A stretch of DNA of 54,447 nucleotides from Acanthaster planci (Eukaryota > Echinodermata > Asteroidea > Valvatida > Acanthasteridae). Where the stretch lies: NCBI RefSeq assembly GCF_001949145.1, contig NW_019091443.1, positions 534,082 through 588,528 on the forward strand, written 5' to 3'. Below are positions 11,901 through 23,900 of this stretch, one piece after another; position 1 is the first letter of the stretch, and each line of letters opens with the position of its first letter. Below the pieces are notes generated by a model. The model was not told the origin of the DNA and ran no database searches. It worked only from the letters and a program-made list of their open reading frames with translations. Position numbers and translations under genes: made by a program.

Positions 11901-14900
11901 CTCAAAACAAAAACTTACATGTTACCTTCCACTGAGAACAGACAAAGTAGCATTGAAAAACACAAGGAAAATAAGGACTTGTTGAAAAAAATGCAGGGAT
12001 TTCCTTGTTACTTATGTCTTACCGCTAAGGGGGCATTATTGGCCTAAAAAGTTGTGAGATGGGCTGTGCTGCATTTGAGTGGGCTAAGAAACCCTGGAAG
12101 ACCCTCACCCAGTCTTGGACCCAATGTTCACTATTATTCAGCGTCTACAATTGGAATGGAACTTATAAATTTTACAATTTTTCTGTTAAGCGTGTGGAAG
12201 AAGTGAAATTTATCTTGCTGAAACTGTGTGGCACCTATTAAAGTCTCTCTTTCCTTAGATTATATGAATGTACACGTATCTTGATGATTCAAGGCCATTT
12301 GGGAGGTGGAATGCTTTTTCAGATTCTTTTTTTGGGGGGGATAGAATTTTGATTAGTTTAGTCACCTGGTATGTTACGTGTATAATTAAGAATGTGGAAC
12401 AACTTTCGAATTTCAGACATTGAAACATGTGGAGCTGGTGAAAAATTTGAAGTCAAGAAGAAAGATGTTTGGATCCTGCTTGACTTCTCACAAATATGGA
12501 GTCAGAGGTAAGTTTGAATTTAACATAATACAACCTCATTCTGTATTTAAGTTATACATGTACACTGTATGTTATGTACACATTTACATGTATATGTATG
12601 ATGTCATGTCCTTGTGGCTTAAGTTCCTCCCTTGGAGCTCAATTGTCATGACAGAGAGTTAGTAATTGTCATGCTGAGTGGTTTTTGCCTTGTATGAAAA
12701 TATGAAAGATCACACTAAATACTGTTTTCTGTCATGGTATTTCATGGTATTTCAGAATGTATACTTAAATAGGCCCATACTTTAGTGAATTCACTAGTAT
12801 TCAAGCGTCACATCATGATGATAAATGTACTGCGCAGTAAGCATGTATCTTTAACATTCATCAGTTTTGTTTTTGTTTGTGTCACAGTGTAGCAATGGGT
12901 ATACCACACAGAGTGATCACATGACCTCAGTCCCAAATCTTCCCCCCTTAGCAGACGTGGTAGTGTGGTATTACATGAAAGTTGCCCCAAGAAAGTTGAA
13001 AGCTGGAATGGGAGGGGGGTCAAAGTAAGAAGAATCAAGCAACGTGGCATGAAGTGGAAAAAAGTGTTTCTCTTTATATGTATTCATTAATTTTTTGGGT
13101 GTAGGCGTTGCCCTTGGAAAAGGAAAGGTCAAAGGTATATGTAAAGATCGCTGTAGTACTAATAGATCAGGGTTGTTTCTGCTTGAGTTACATTATATTT
13201 AGGGAATAAAGGATGATGGGATGGAGTAAAACTAGTATGTATAAAAGCTTGCTTGAGACCTGGAGATGATAATGGATATGGACAGAGCCAAAGGTAAGGT
13301 CCATTATTGTTCCAAGGCATCCAGCTGATTTTAAACATATCAGTTCAAAACCAACTCATTACACTTTTATTCCCATTCATAAATGCTGTTTGGGTGAAAA
13401 AGTAAACAAAAAATTTGAATTCACATTTTTCAAATGATGTAATTCATTAGTTGTAGGTTTTGTTTTGTGAAACATCCCTTTAGCCATATCTAAAAGTATG
13501 GTACAGTGTATGTGCCTTGTCCCCTTGAATTAAAATGTATGTGGAAATTGGAGCATGCTTTGCAGTGTGAGGCAGAATCTAACTTAGCCGGTGCAGAATG
13601 AAATTCGGACTGCATGAAATGTGGACTCAGTTTTTGTGTTATCTATGTCAGTACAAGGATCATGATTGTCTTGTGTGAGAGTTAAGAGACCATAAAATAG
13701 GTGACCAAATATCATTTAAATCTGGGAATATCTTTAAAACCAGTCAGTACTGGTACCCGGTACCTTTATTATTTGATAAAATCTCGCATATGAAGGGTAT
13801 TTGAGCAGCAGCGGATTACACGAAACATGATGCAATGGTGTAATGTCAGTCACAACACGTATTATTGTGTACATTGTGGCGGCCCAACAAATTCATAAAG
13901 AGTGATTTCACAAAATTTTGTACTGCATAAGTTGGCGACTTCCGCAACAATTATAGCATTACTTACACAGTCACTTTTAGGTGGCATAACTTGCACTAAA
14001 CGAAGCGAAAAGGAATGATTTGAAGAACTCATATTCAGTTAAGGTTCACCATCACTGAACTTAACAAGGCTTGTACAAGAAATGTACAAGTTTGTTTTAG
14101 AAGGTAATGAAAAATCTGTTTGGCTGTGAGGAACTGTGAGATTTTCTGTCCAGTTCTGACAAAGAGATGAAAACTTTTTCCAAATGGCGGGTGGATGTAA
14201 CTCAACGGCTGTTTAATGACTCTTGTTATGTTGGAGAGGAACAGCCATCGTAAAGTGGTTTTTGTCCTCGTCGGAGAAAGATAATGTCATTAAAGTGCAA
14301 CGTACCGGTAGCCAAGCAACTTTTGTTGAAATGGAACATTAGTACATGTATATTGTGCAGCTACGGCACAAATTAGTGGCGCAAGGCTTACACATGGTTC
14401 CGACTTTTATGCCACGTTTTGTGAAATGGGCTGCAGCAGGAATGGGTAAACTTTAGTATTTGTGAATTGATGTTACTAAGCATGTTTGAATAAGGGAGCC
14501 AATACTGTATGTGCTTTGCTTGTCTTACCGAATCAGCAGAGTCAAAGTTGAGGAAATTATTGGTGTATAGTCCCATTCATAAGTACTTTCTGATGCAGAA
14601 AGTCCAGAATTCAAAACATGTTGAACAAATTCAACTTTCCAACAATTTTGTTCAACATTTTTTCAAACACCCTTCCAGCCATATTATGGTATGTGTCTCT
14701 CATAGTTGTAAACAATCTTCCTACATGGGGATTGGTGCATGCATGTCACCTACTGTGCTAGGTGGCACAGAATAGGATGAGCCAGTGGAGTGTGTATTTA
14801 GGACTCTCATGAGTAGTATTGGGCAGACACAAGTGAAGATCGTGAATGCTCAACCAATACAAGGTAAAGCGACCAGATTTCGTAGGAGTCTAAGTTTTAT

Positions 14901-17900
14901 GTGACATCAGAAAAGTGTTGAAGATCAGCTTGGTGGTACTGTATTAACTGTTTAAGACTGGTCATGTGATGGCCTCTTAACCAATGGGAATGGCTATAGC
15001 AACTGCCAAACTGTCTCAAGTAAATAGATTAGAATGGAAATTGAAGTGAAGATTTATATACATAACAGAAGAAAAATTGTTATAGTCTAAAAGCTGATCA
15101 AAGGCTGAGGTGATGTGTGTATGATTGTTGTCTGGAACTACCTGTGAATGATCAAAGGTTAAGGTTTCATGGATATGTGTACATTTATTATTGGCAGAAT
15201 TACATCTTCATTTTGTGTACAGGCAGTGTAGTTGTCTCTTCAAGGACTACAAGAACTTTGAGAGACTCAACAGTCTTGTTCAGCTTATTTTGCGCTTTGC
15301 CATCAACATCATCGCTAACCCCAAACATCCTCTTGGGGATACTGGTGACAGGGAGGTACAAGACAAGGAAGTGTCTGTCCAGGACTCTGTGGAGATGCCA
15401 AAAGATGACACAGTGAAAGATGAAGATACAAGACAGAGGGACGGAGAAGAATCAAAGAATCTGTCCTCCCCTGGGCAGCAGGAATTGTCTGAGGAATCTC
15501 CTGTGGAGTCAACAGATGCAAAGAGCGCTTCAGATGAAGAGAGTATCTCTGTCACAAAAAAAGAAGAAGCCAGTAACGATGGTGGAAGCTCTACAAGGAA
15601 GGAAAGACAAGAGGATAAAGGAACTTCTGAAACTAAGGAGGCACATACTGAGGTGTGGAATTTGGAGGAGGAAGAAAAGTTACTTCAGTTTGTGGCTAAA
15701 GTATTCCAAATGAACTTCCCCATGTATGCAGCACACAAGCAGTATTACCATGGCTTGGCAGAGGTAAGACTTTGGCTCACATAATCTGTATAAATTCATG
15801 AATTTTTGTTAATCACATCTTTGGGACTGTTTCTCATGGACAAGTTAACACGTACTGGTACATTTGCATTTAGACGGTACAAACACAAGCATGCATGCAT
15901 GCAAAATATTTTCAGCTCATGCACATGCACATATTACATGTGTGTGTACATGTATCATTGCTTTAAGAAAATCCTTATAATGAAACAGAAAGGCACTCGT
16001 CCTTGGAGCTGCCAGAGATCCCCTTCAGCCCAAGAGCATTTTCCGTTATAATTATTCTCAGACGTCATTACTTTGTTATCCTTGGTAACATTTTGCTATT
16101 TACTACTGATGTTTTATGTCCTACTAGAAGGTAAAGCACATTATGATGTACTTAATTGTTTGTTTCCTTTCCTCCCCAGCAGGAAACATCTTGTCAAGAG
16201 GCAGAGGCCTTAGGCAATTACTGTGACATGAACGTAAGTTGTACATGCGTACACGTAGTAGAACACATTATCGAGGCAGACACCATCCTGGATTGAAACC
16301 TTTTGACTAGAAACTGTCATTCCCCACCAAAAAAATTTTCACCGATTGATTAATTAAAGTTTAGTAAAGTTTAGTAGGTTTAGTACATGTACACCACATA
16401 CCCTCACAATAAGGCAGGTAAAATTTCATTGTGTCTATGGGTTTTTGCATTTTTTAATTTCTCAGTTCTCCTTTCTTTTGTGTTATGCTGTGTAATGAAG
16501 TCCATCTGTGCAATTGTTGCTAGGCTGATGTGCGACACAATATGCACATTTTACCACTGTACACCATGCATCTTGACCTTGCAACTCATACTGAGATGTT
16601 TTAAGTCTGTACCCATCACATTGCCAACAAAGAAGCGCATGTACACGTACATTTCATCTAAAATCATTCAATCTTGCTTACTGTAATTATTTGTGTAGCA
16701 AAACAATGAATATTAATTTGGAACCCTGCTTTTCACCCCTGTGAAGCGCTGTGTGTTGTGTGTGCAGTGTGATGGAAACATACGCTGTGATGTTTGCATG
16801 GTACACTTGCTCCTGTCTGTAATGTAGCACAAAATCTTGGAGCTGGTGACCTCTGCATAGACATGAAGTACATGTGAATCCTGAACACCCATGAAATGAA
16901 TCAAACTATAAGGAAAGATGCCCACTAGACTAGATTAAATATGCGCATATTTACATGTGTACATGTTCATGTATTTTTCAATTTCATGCATTTATTTGGC
17001 GACTCAGTGTTTGTGTGTTAACGGTCACATTAATGTGTTTTTCCTTTGGACACAACACTGCTTCACGAATACCCATGCTGGAACTGAAAGCATTTTTGGT
17101 TGTTCTTGAAACCAGATATTTGAGCATTGTTGACCAAAAAATGCTCTAAAGGTTTAGGAAAGGTTCACTCTGGTGCAGTTCTGTGGTGGTGGTCAAATAT
17201 TTTGGACACTTAAAACAGTGATGATTATTGGACTTTTAATCATAAAGTAAATTTCATTCTGCTAGTTGTTGGATTTTCGTTCTGCTAGGTATTAGCTACT
17301 TGGTACATGTATATTGATTTAATTAAAAAAATGACCCATCCAGCATTATTGTTCTTGTAAAAACTGACTAAAAACACCGTGGTGACAGTCAGAGAAAGTT
17401 CAGTTTAGAGAAAGTTTATTCTTGAGTACCCATTTTCGCATCAAACCTGTCTTTTCCCTGTGTCATGTGTGTGTAGTTCATCAGACCCTTGGTCATTAGA
17501 CAACATGTTTTAGTCTGATGGTGACAGAGAAAGCATTAATTATATTGTTGTTGAACGTACATTTATTGTTGTTAGATGCACCGCACACTTCAGAAATTAC
17601 ATTACAAAATAGAACGCAGAAGATGCATACATGTACTCCTACTCACAGTTAGATAAAACAGGTTCAAAAAGTGTATTGCAGACAGAAATTCACAGCAGCG
17701 TAACTTTTTATTGATAAAACAAGGTGTCTAGAAAGGTCCAAAATGACCACCAAAAATACATGAGTTTCCTCACTAAAGAGACTTTTTGAACAAAAACCTC
17801 CCGCACTTGTGTTGTGGAAAACTGTAATTAATTATTATGAAATTCCTTCTTTTTAAAAAAATGTAATGGCCCTCGTATTTGTTGTTCATGTACCCTTAGC

Positions 17901-20900
17901 TGTATAGTCAAAACTATGGGAGGGGATGGAGGCCTAGGTTTACCCCGGCAAAATGTGGTGGATTGTGATGTCAAGGTTCCCCCTTTTCTGTGTGGCGACA
18001 ATGTTAAGTTTCTGTGAGCACTTTCAGCATGTTAAGGTACCATGATTGTGATTTTAAGCAGTGACATCAATTCTCTAAGCATCCGGATTGGACTTGATTG
18101 TGGAATTCTTTCACTCAACCATGGCAGTTTTTATAAGTTCAAGGGAACATGGCTTGTGTGTGTGTGTGTGTATGTTACACGTAATTTTGGCAAAAAGATT
18201 CAATCAACAGTAACAGTAACAAAACATAATCTCTCTTTTGTGATCACCAAAAGAAATATTTTGTCCAATATGACTGTGCAATGGTTATCCTCAAACTGTA
18301 CCTTTCAACTAAGTAACTCCCCTGTCCTTTTGTTCATTCCACTTAAAAAGATTCATAATTGAAATGTGAGAGACTTTTGGCTGTTTTCTTGTACCTCTGA
18401 AAGGAAACTTTTGTCTACATCGTGGATTTTTATCAAGCAAATAGAAAATTCTAGGTTTAAAAATACTTGCCGGCTTAGTGTGGGTAAAACAGCATCGCAC
18501 AGCATGCATTGGAACAATGGGTACTTTTTTGTTAGTTGATTTTTCAGCTCTGTTTTTTATTGCTTCCAATGTCTAATTGTGCATAAAATCTTCCAATTTG
18601 TTGGCCAAGTCTAACCCTAAGCCCCTAGGCCTTTTTACTGGGAACCATTCTGAATCCTCCAAAATCCTCCGATTTTCAACATGAAAAAATTGCATTCAGC
18701 CCAAATCCTTCAAAATCCTCCAACATTTCTTGAAAATGTCATTTGGAGATGTGTCTGACTGCCCAAATCCTTCAAAATCCTCCGGCAATTCTTGTCATTA
18801 ATGTTGAGGCAGTGAGGATGGTGCTCTTGAGCTGTGCAGTCGATTCAAAAGAAATATCGGGCTGAGTTTGTGCTTAGCTAAGCACAAACAACACAAGGTC
18901 TAATCAACAACCTTCACCCGTGGCATCCTTCAAAATCAGCCATGCACTTTTGCCATACACCATGAATCCTCCAATTCCTCCACTTTGCAGAAAAGGATTT
19001 TGGAGGATTTGGGAGGGTTAGGGTTTAATGTATGGCCTTCACTTCATTCTTCAAGATTCAAACAAATCTGTCAAATATACCAGTACTTCTAAAGCACATG
19101 CAGTTGACAGGATGGGTACACACCAGCTGGTTTTTGGTTCATGTTAAAAGTTGGATGTATTTCTCTTGTTTAACTGCAGGATCTGGATGTACCAATCCAC
19201 CTACTTCGTAATGTCTGCTTTTTCTGTGATAGTAATGGTCTGGCTGTCATGCGTCAGTGTTTTGAGACAGCCACTCCTGACTCTCTGCCATTCTCCCTTG
19301 CCCATGCAATAATTGCAATAGTTGCAAATGTAAGTTGCTGCTTAAGTGTGTTTGATATTACCGGTAGATTAGGAAGTTTTTGTCTCTGTGAATTTAATAT
19401 GTTGTATATTATATAAATGTTTGTGTTACACCTTCCCTTGGTTAAACCTACTTATTAACCTAAACCCTATATGCATTTTTTGTTAGCTTCGACTCTGGTT
19501 ACACCTGCATGCAGTCATGCAGTTTGTCGCTCCATTGAGAACACATGTTATCAGGTAGGCTGTGGTGGTTCATTCATTTGTTTTTTTTTTCTGACTTCAG
19601 TAGTGCCAACTTTAGTTTAAATACATGTGTAGATGGAATTCTCAAGTGCAGTCTTCATTTGCAACATCAAATACATTAAGGGAGTTAAAACAATCATGTT
19701 TTCAAATACAGATTGAAGGCAATGACTCGTACAGGTAGTCAATCTTCAAAATATTTGTGTGTTTTTTCATTTTTTAGGGGTAAAGTTAACCTGTTTCAAG
19801 AATTACTTGTGCCAAAGTGCATGTCAGTATTCATCAGGGTTTTCAGAAAGAGACAAATTAACCCCAAATCATGTGTTTTTTCAACTAGGCTATGCAATGC
19901 TAACAACTTGGTGTTATCATTTCTTACCAAATCTACTGAAATTAGCCAAATCAAAATGATCTCTGTGGCGCAAAATTCAACTAAACCGCATTTTTCATTT
20001 TCAAGAGACAAATTCGTCTTCCGTAGATATAACATTGGGAAAAAAGGGCAAAACTCATTTCACAGTTTCCACAAAGAAACAAATTTGACTCCGGAAATGT
20101 ATACAAATGTAACAGTTTTGTATCTGGCAAGTGCTTTGGAAAAATGTGTACACTGTTAGCAGTTTTCATGAAGAGACAAAAAGTCACACAAATTTTAGAG
20201 TTCTCACAAACAGACAAATGTGTTTATTTACAAAATAAACAATTTTGATAGACTTCTATAGATATTATTTTGTACTTTCGTGTCATTTAAGATGCCTTCT
20301 TTCATGGAGTTGCATTGGTAAAGTAAAAGGAATGCTAAATACTTGAAAAATCAGCACGTGAAAACAAGACTAACTTCAAACGTGATTTTCTTGAAACCTA
20401 GGTTTTGTTCTCTGGTGAGACTTTCATGTCCTCGTGAAAACTGTAACAATATTTTGTACCATATACAGATGCCTTACATTGTTACACCTGCATTTGTCAT
20501 TGATTTTTGATGTGTTCCTGTCTGTATGTTGGGGAGTCATTGTTTCCATTGATTATAATACACTATGGGTTGTTTTACAGTTAGTAATATGTTTGTGTCG
20601 GCATAAAGTTTTTAGGACAGGGCAAAATATTCTTTAATTAGATTAACTTTTGTATTTTAAGTTTCAGCATTGCTGGTAGTCAGTATGTGCTAGTGTCAAT
20701 TGCCAATTCTGAAATTAAGTTTCCTTTAGCGGTATTTGCTTTTGTCTCAAACAGCTTACTGTATTCAACAGTTATATGTTGATCATCTTGTCCAAAGAAA
20801 TTGGTTTTTCCTTATGAGTTCATGCTTTGTGTGGTCTTATCATAACAGATATTTGTGCCGGCTGCCGGACAAGGAGTTACGACGTGCTAGTGCCCGCAGC

Positions 20901-23900
20901 ATGGCTGATATGATGTGGAGTGCCATCAAGGAGCCCATGGAGGCACCATTGTCCTTTGATAGAGACAGCCTAGAGTTGGCCCTTAAGTACTTCATGTCAT
21001 CTACACTGACTATGAGGCTGGCTGGTTTGAGCCAAATCACGGTACTTGATTGGAAAGTGTTACTGATTTGAAGCTGTTACGTATATGTATTGTTATACAA
21101 CTCATAAACTTCAGTGTTCAGCATAATGGTGCATCTTAAGTGAAGTTTCCTTAGAATGGATCATATATTTAGATACATCTTGTCTTTGTCTAGATTGTGT
21201 ATATATTTTTACCCTTATCCTCTCAGATCTTTCAAAATCTTCCAGGAGGGTTTGGAGGATTTTGAAGGATAGAGCAGGGTCAAGCATATTCGCTGTGATA
21301 TGTGGCTTGGTTTCCTTTATGCAGTGGAGGAATTAGGAAGTTTCTGGAGATGTCTTTTAAAAAACAACTTCGGAGTTGGATTTCAAATTATTGTCAAAAT
21401 GAAATGCCTTATTTTTGACTTTATACACACTACATATTTTTGCAAGATACAGTACAGTGCAATTGAAAGTTAACCTCAAAAGTGGGACAATTTAAAATTT
21501 TTTTCCCTTCCAAGAAAATGAATATTCATTTCACAAATTGTGAAAAATTTTCCCCTCAGTGCGAAAAATGTGCACACCTTATGTTGACAAGTGGGAAAAT
21601 GTTCACACCCTTTTTTCACAGTTAGGAAAAATTTTCACACCTGTTTTTCACACATGTGAAAACTTTTCACAGGTGCGAAAGCTTTTCACAAGTTGGAAAA
21701 CTTCACTAAGCCTGTTCGATATTTAGTTCTTTTCATATCGGGATATCATGAAAAAGCATCCCGATACTTGATATTATCGTCGTCATTTTCCATTCATTAA
21801 ATAAACACGACCAAACTCAACATTATGTCTCAAGAGCCACATGTATGTACATGTAGGCCCATGTATTATCTCTACATTTAGAACTCTTATATGCTGGTGG
21901 AAAGCAAATTTCAAGATGGAAATTGTGGACATCATATATCATATCATGGCACCATACCGAAAAAGCCATTTCCTTGCACACATTAGTGGTAAAGTTCGCT
22001 CAATAAGGTAACCCCCAAAATGGACAGAGCACATGCGTGTTACTAGAGGGGCTTCTGGTATTGACACCCTCGCCTCATTTCTAAGTCGTCTTTTATTTCT
22101 CATAAGTCGGCATGTTTCACTTGGTCCCTTTTCTACAAGACCACAAAAAATCCTTCTTGTAAGTCAGCAATAAAAATGTTGCCCTTCGGTATCGGTTTCC
22201 TTCGCCGTGGTCGCCTAGAAACGTTAAGTGACAAGCCCCACACGGCTCGACTGATGCATGCATGTGGTTGAGTACATCAATACCAGGGACCCCTCTGCGC
22301 TCTGTCCATTTTGGGGTTCGCCTTATTGAATAAACTTAACATGTAGTCTGACGTAGCTGGAGTTTACTGTACAACACATGACACGTGCCTACAGTCTGAC
22401 GTAGCTGGAGTTTACTGTACAATACATGACACGTGCTACAGTCTGACGTAGCTGGAGTTTACTGTACAATACATGACATGTGCCTACAGTCTGACGCAGC
22501 TGGAGTTTACTGTACAATACATGACACATGCCTCCAGTCTGACGTAGCTGGAGTTTACTGTACAATACATTACACATGCGTACAGTCTGTTGGTTTGGTT
22601 CTGCTCCCTAATACTTGTAAGACCCTTGCAGCTGCTGGGGCCAACAGTGACTTTGTGGTTTGAGGTTTTCAATGGAGTATTTGTGTGGCCTAAATGCAGT
22701 AATGCGGGGCTCAACACGCGGTGCATTGACGTCCCTATGTGCATGTACAGTACATCTTTAATTTTCGGCATATCGATTTGCACGATATCCCGATATGTGT
22801 TTTTACAAATGATATGATTTCCGATATCAGCATCATATCGAAATATCATGAAATATCGTCATATCGAACAGGCTTATGTTTCATAGGCGGGAAAAATTCA
22901 CACATTTTTTCACAAATGGAAAATGTTAACACCTTTCACCCACTTGAGAAGAAAATTAACCACAGTCCCCAAAAATCAATTTTTGATTGAAGTTCACAAG
23001 TACATTTAGCTGGACAGTTGCCAAAATTTCCCCCAACCACACTTTGTGTTTGAATGTACAGTCTTTTTAGTAAGAATTGAGAAGAACAAAGTCAGAAGAG
23101 CCACCAAGTATCATAATACTTGTTATTTCTCTTAGAAAGCAGTAATAAAAACAGTGATTACCATAACTCATGACATCATTGACAAAATCTTAGAAGGCAG
23201 TCCGTATCCGCCTGCGTACGGCGGCATTGATGAAGCTACCGCGTGTGGATGTAATGTTGACATGCTGCCGTTCATGCAAGCCCAGCCACTGCCATTTGGA
23301 AAATCACAGTGCACGTCATTGGTTTGCGCTTTCTGACCAATTTTTTCAAAACTAAGATCTAGTTTCATTTGATGTACCAGAAAGCCTCTGTAATTCTGCT
23401 TGAAAAAAATCTCTGTATTTAGCAGATCAAACCTTAAGAAAAATTCACCTTTTTTCACAGAATTTTCAATGAAGAGTTTGGGCAACTCAAATCCTATCTA
23501 TTCGTGCACAAATTGATGAAAAATAGTATGGTCCCTGGGGCATAGAAATCAGTTTACTGCATCCTGCCTACAGGGAAATGAGCGACCACGTGTTTGTACA
23601 CAAAAACGATTTATGCGCACAAATGTGTTTGCAGTGGCCCTTTATGGTCCCTACACATAGGCCCAGTACACAACCACAACTCACATCCATCGAGAGTGTG
23701 TTTTTGCTCCATGCCTCTGATGTCAATGTCATCCAGAATCTATCCGGCCTAGGCGAGCAAGTTTTCGCATCAACATTTTCAAACCTTTTTCACATTGTGT
23801 TTGCACAGTTTTTGTTTTATTTTTGCACAATTTTCTCATTATTTTCGCACACAGAGTTTTCGCGGGGTGTTTGCAAATTTTTTGCACCACGCCGTTTTCG

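Larger units (their letters stand above)
8902..12416 (+). other. USP34 intron 1 with degenerate repeat clusters
   Basis: No conserved coding sequence was found. At 8970-9060 and 9175-9200 the word TAGGCCTA recurs. Clusters of CACTTCGCC-like and CCAACTCGTATGCC-like words lie at 9061-9180 and 9955-10020 on the + strand, and at 10634-10760 and 11400-11500 mostly in the opposite sense. A perfect 11-bp hairpin sits at 11697-11729. The short frame at 11806-11935 is not supported as an exon. Confidence 0.6.
21709..22874. mobile_element. TIR DNA transposon (non-autonomous), TA target duplication
   Basis: Ends are perfect 14-bp inverted repeats, AGCCTGTTCGATAT at 21709-21722 and its complement at 22861-22874, flanked by TA at 21707-21708 and 22875-22876. 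The subterminal zones are rich in ATATCG/CGATAT words. No transposase frame is present. The interior holds a second TIR element (21992-22337) and a 48-bp minisatellite (22346-22586). Superfamily is not certain. Confidence 0.75.
21460..22985. repeat. Degenerate TTTTCACA array, interrupted by a TIR element
   Basis: At 21460-21706 and again at 22877-22985 the sequence is an imperfect series of GGGAAAA and TTTTCACAC words, often forming short palindromes. The two parts are separated by the TIR element 21709-22874, which appears to have inserted into one array. Confidence 0.6.

Noticed and set aside
11806-11935. Possible exon with ATGGAAACA after ttccag
   Set aside because: It ends in a stop with no donor, does not resemble USP34, and exons 1 and 2 already join in phase.
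19713-20159. 148-codon frame in intron 6
   Set aside because: It overlaps a degenerate AGACAAATT repeat, has frames open on both strands and no recognised similarity.
22346-22586. CRISPR array
   Set aside because: The 48-bp units are directly contiguous without spacers, and the genome is animal.
22389-22663. Repetitive frames on both strands
   Set aside because: They arise from the 48-bp minisatellite, whose length is a multiple of three.
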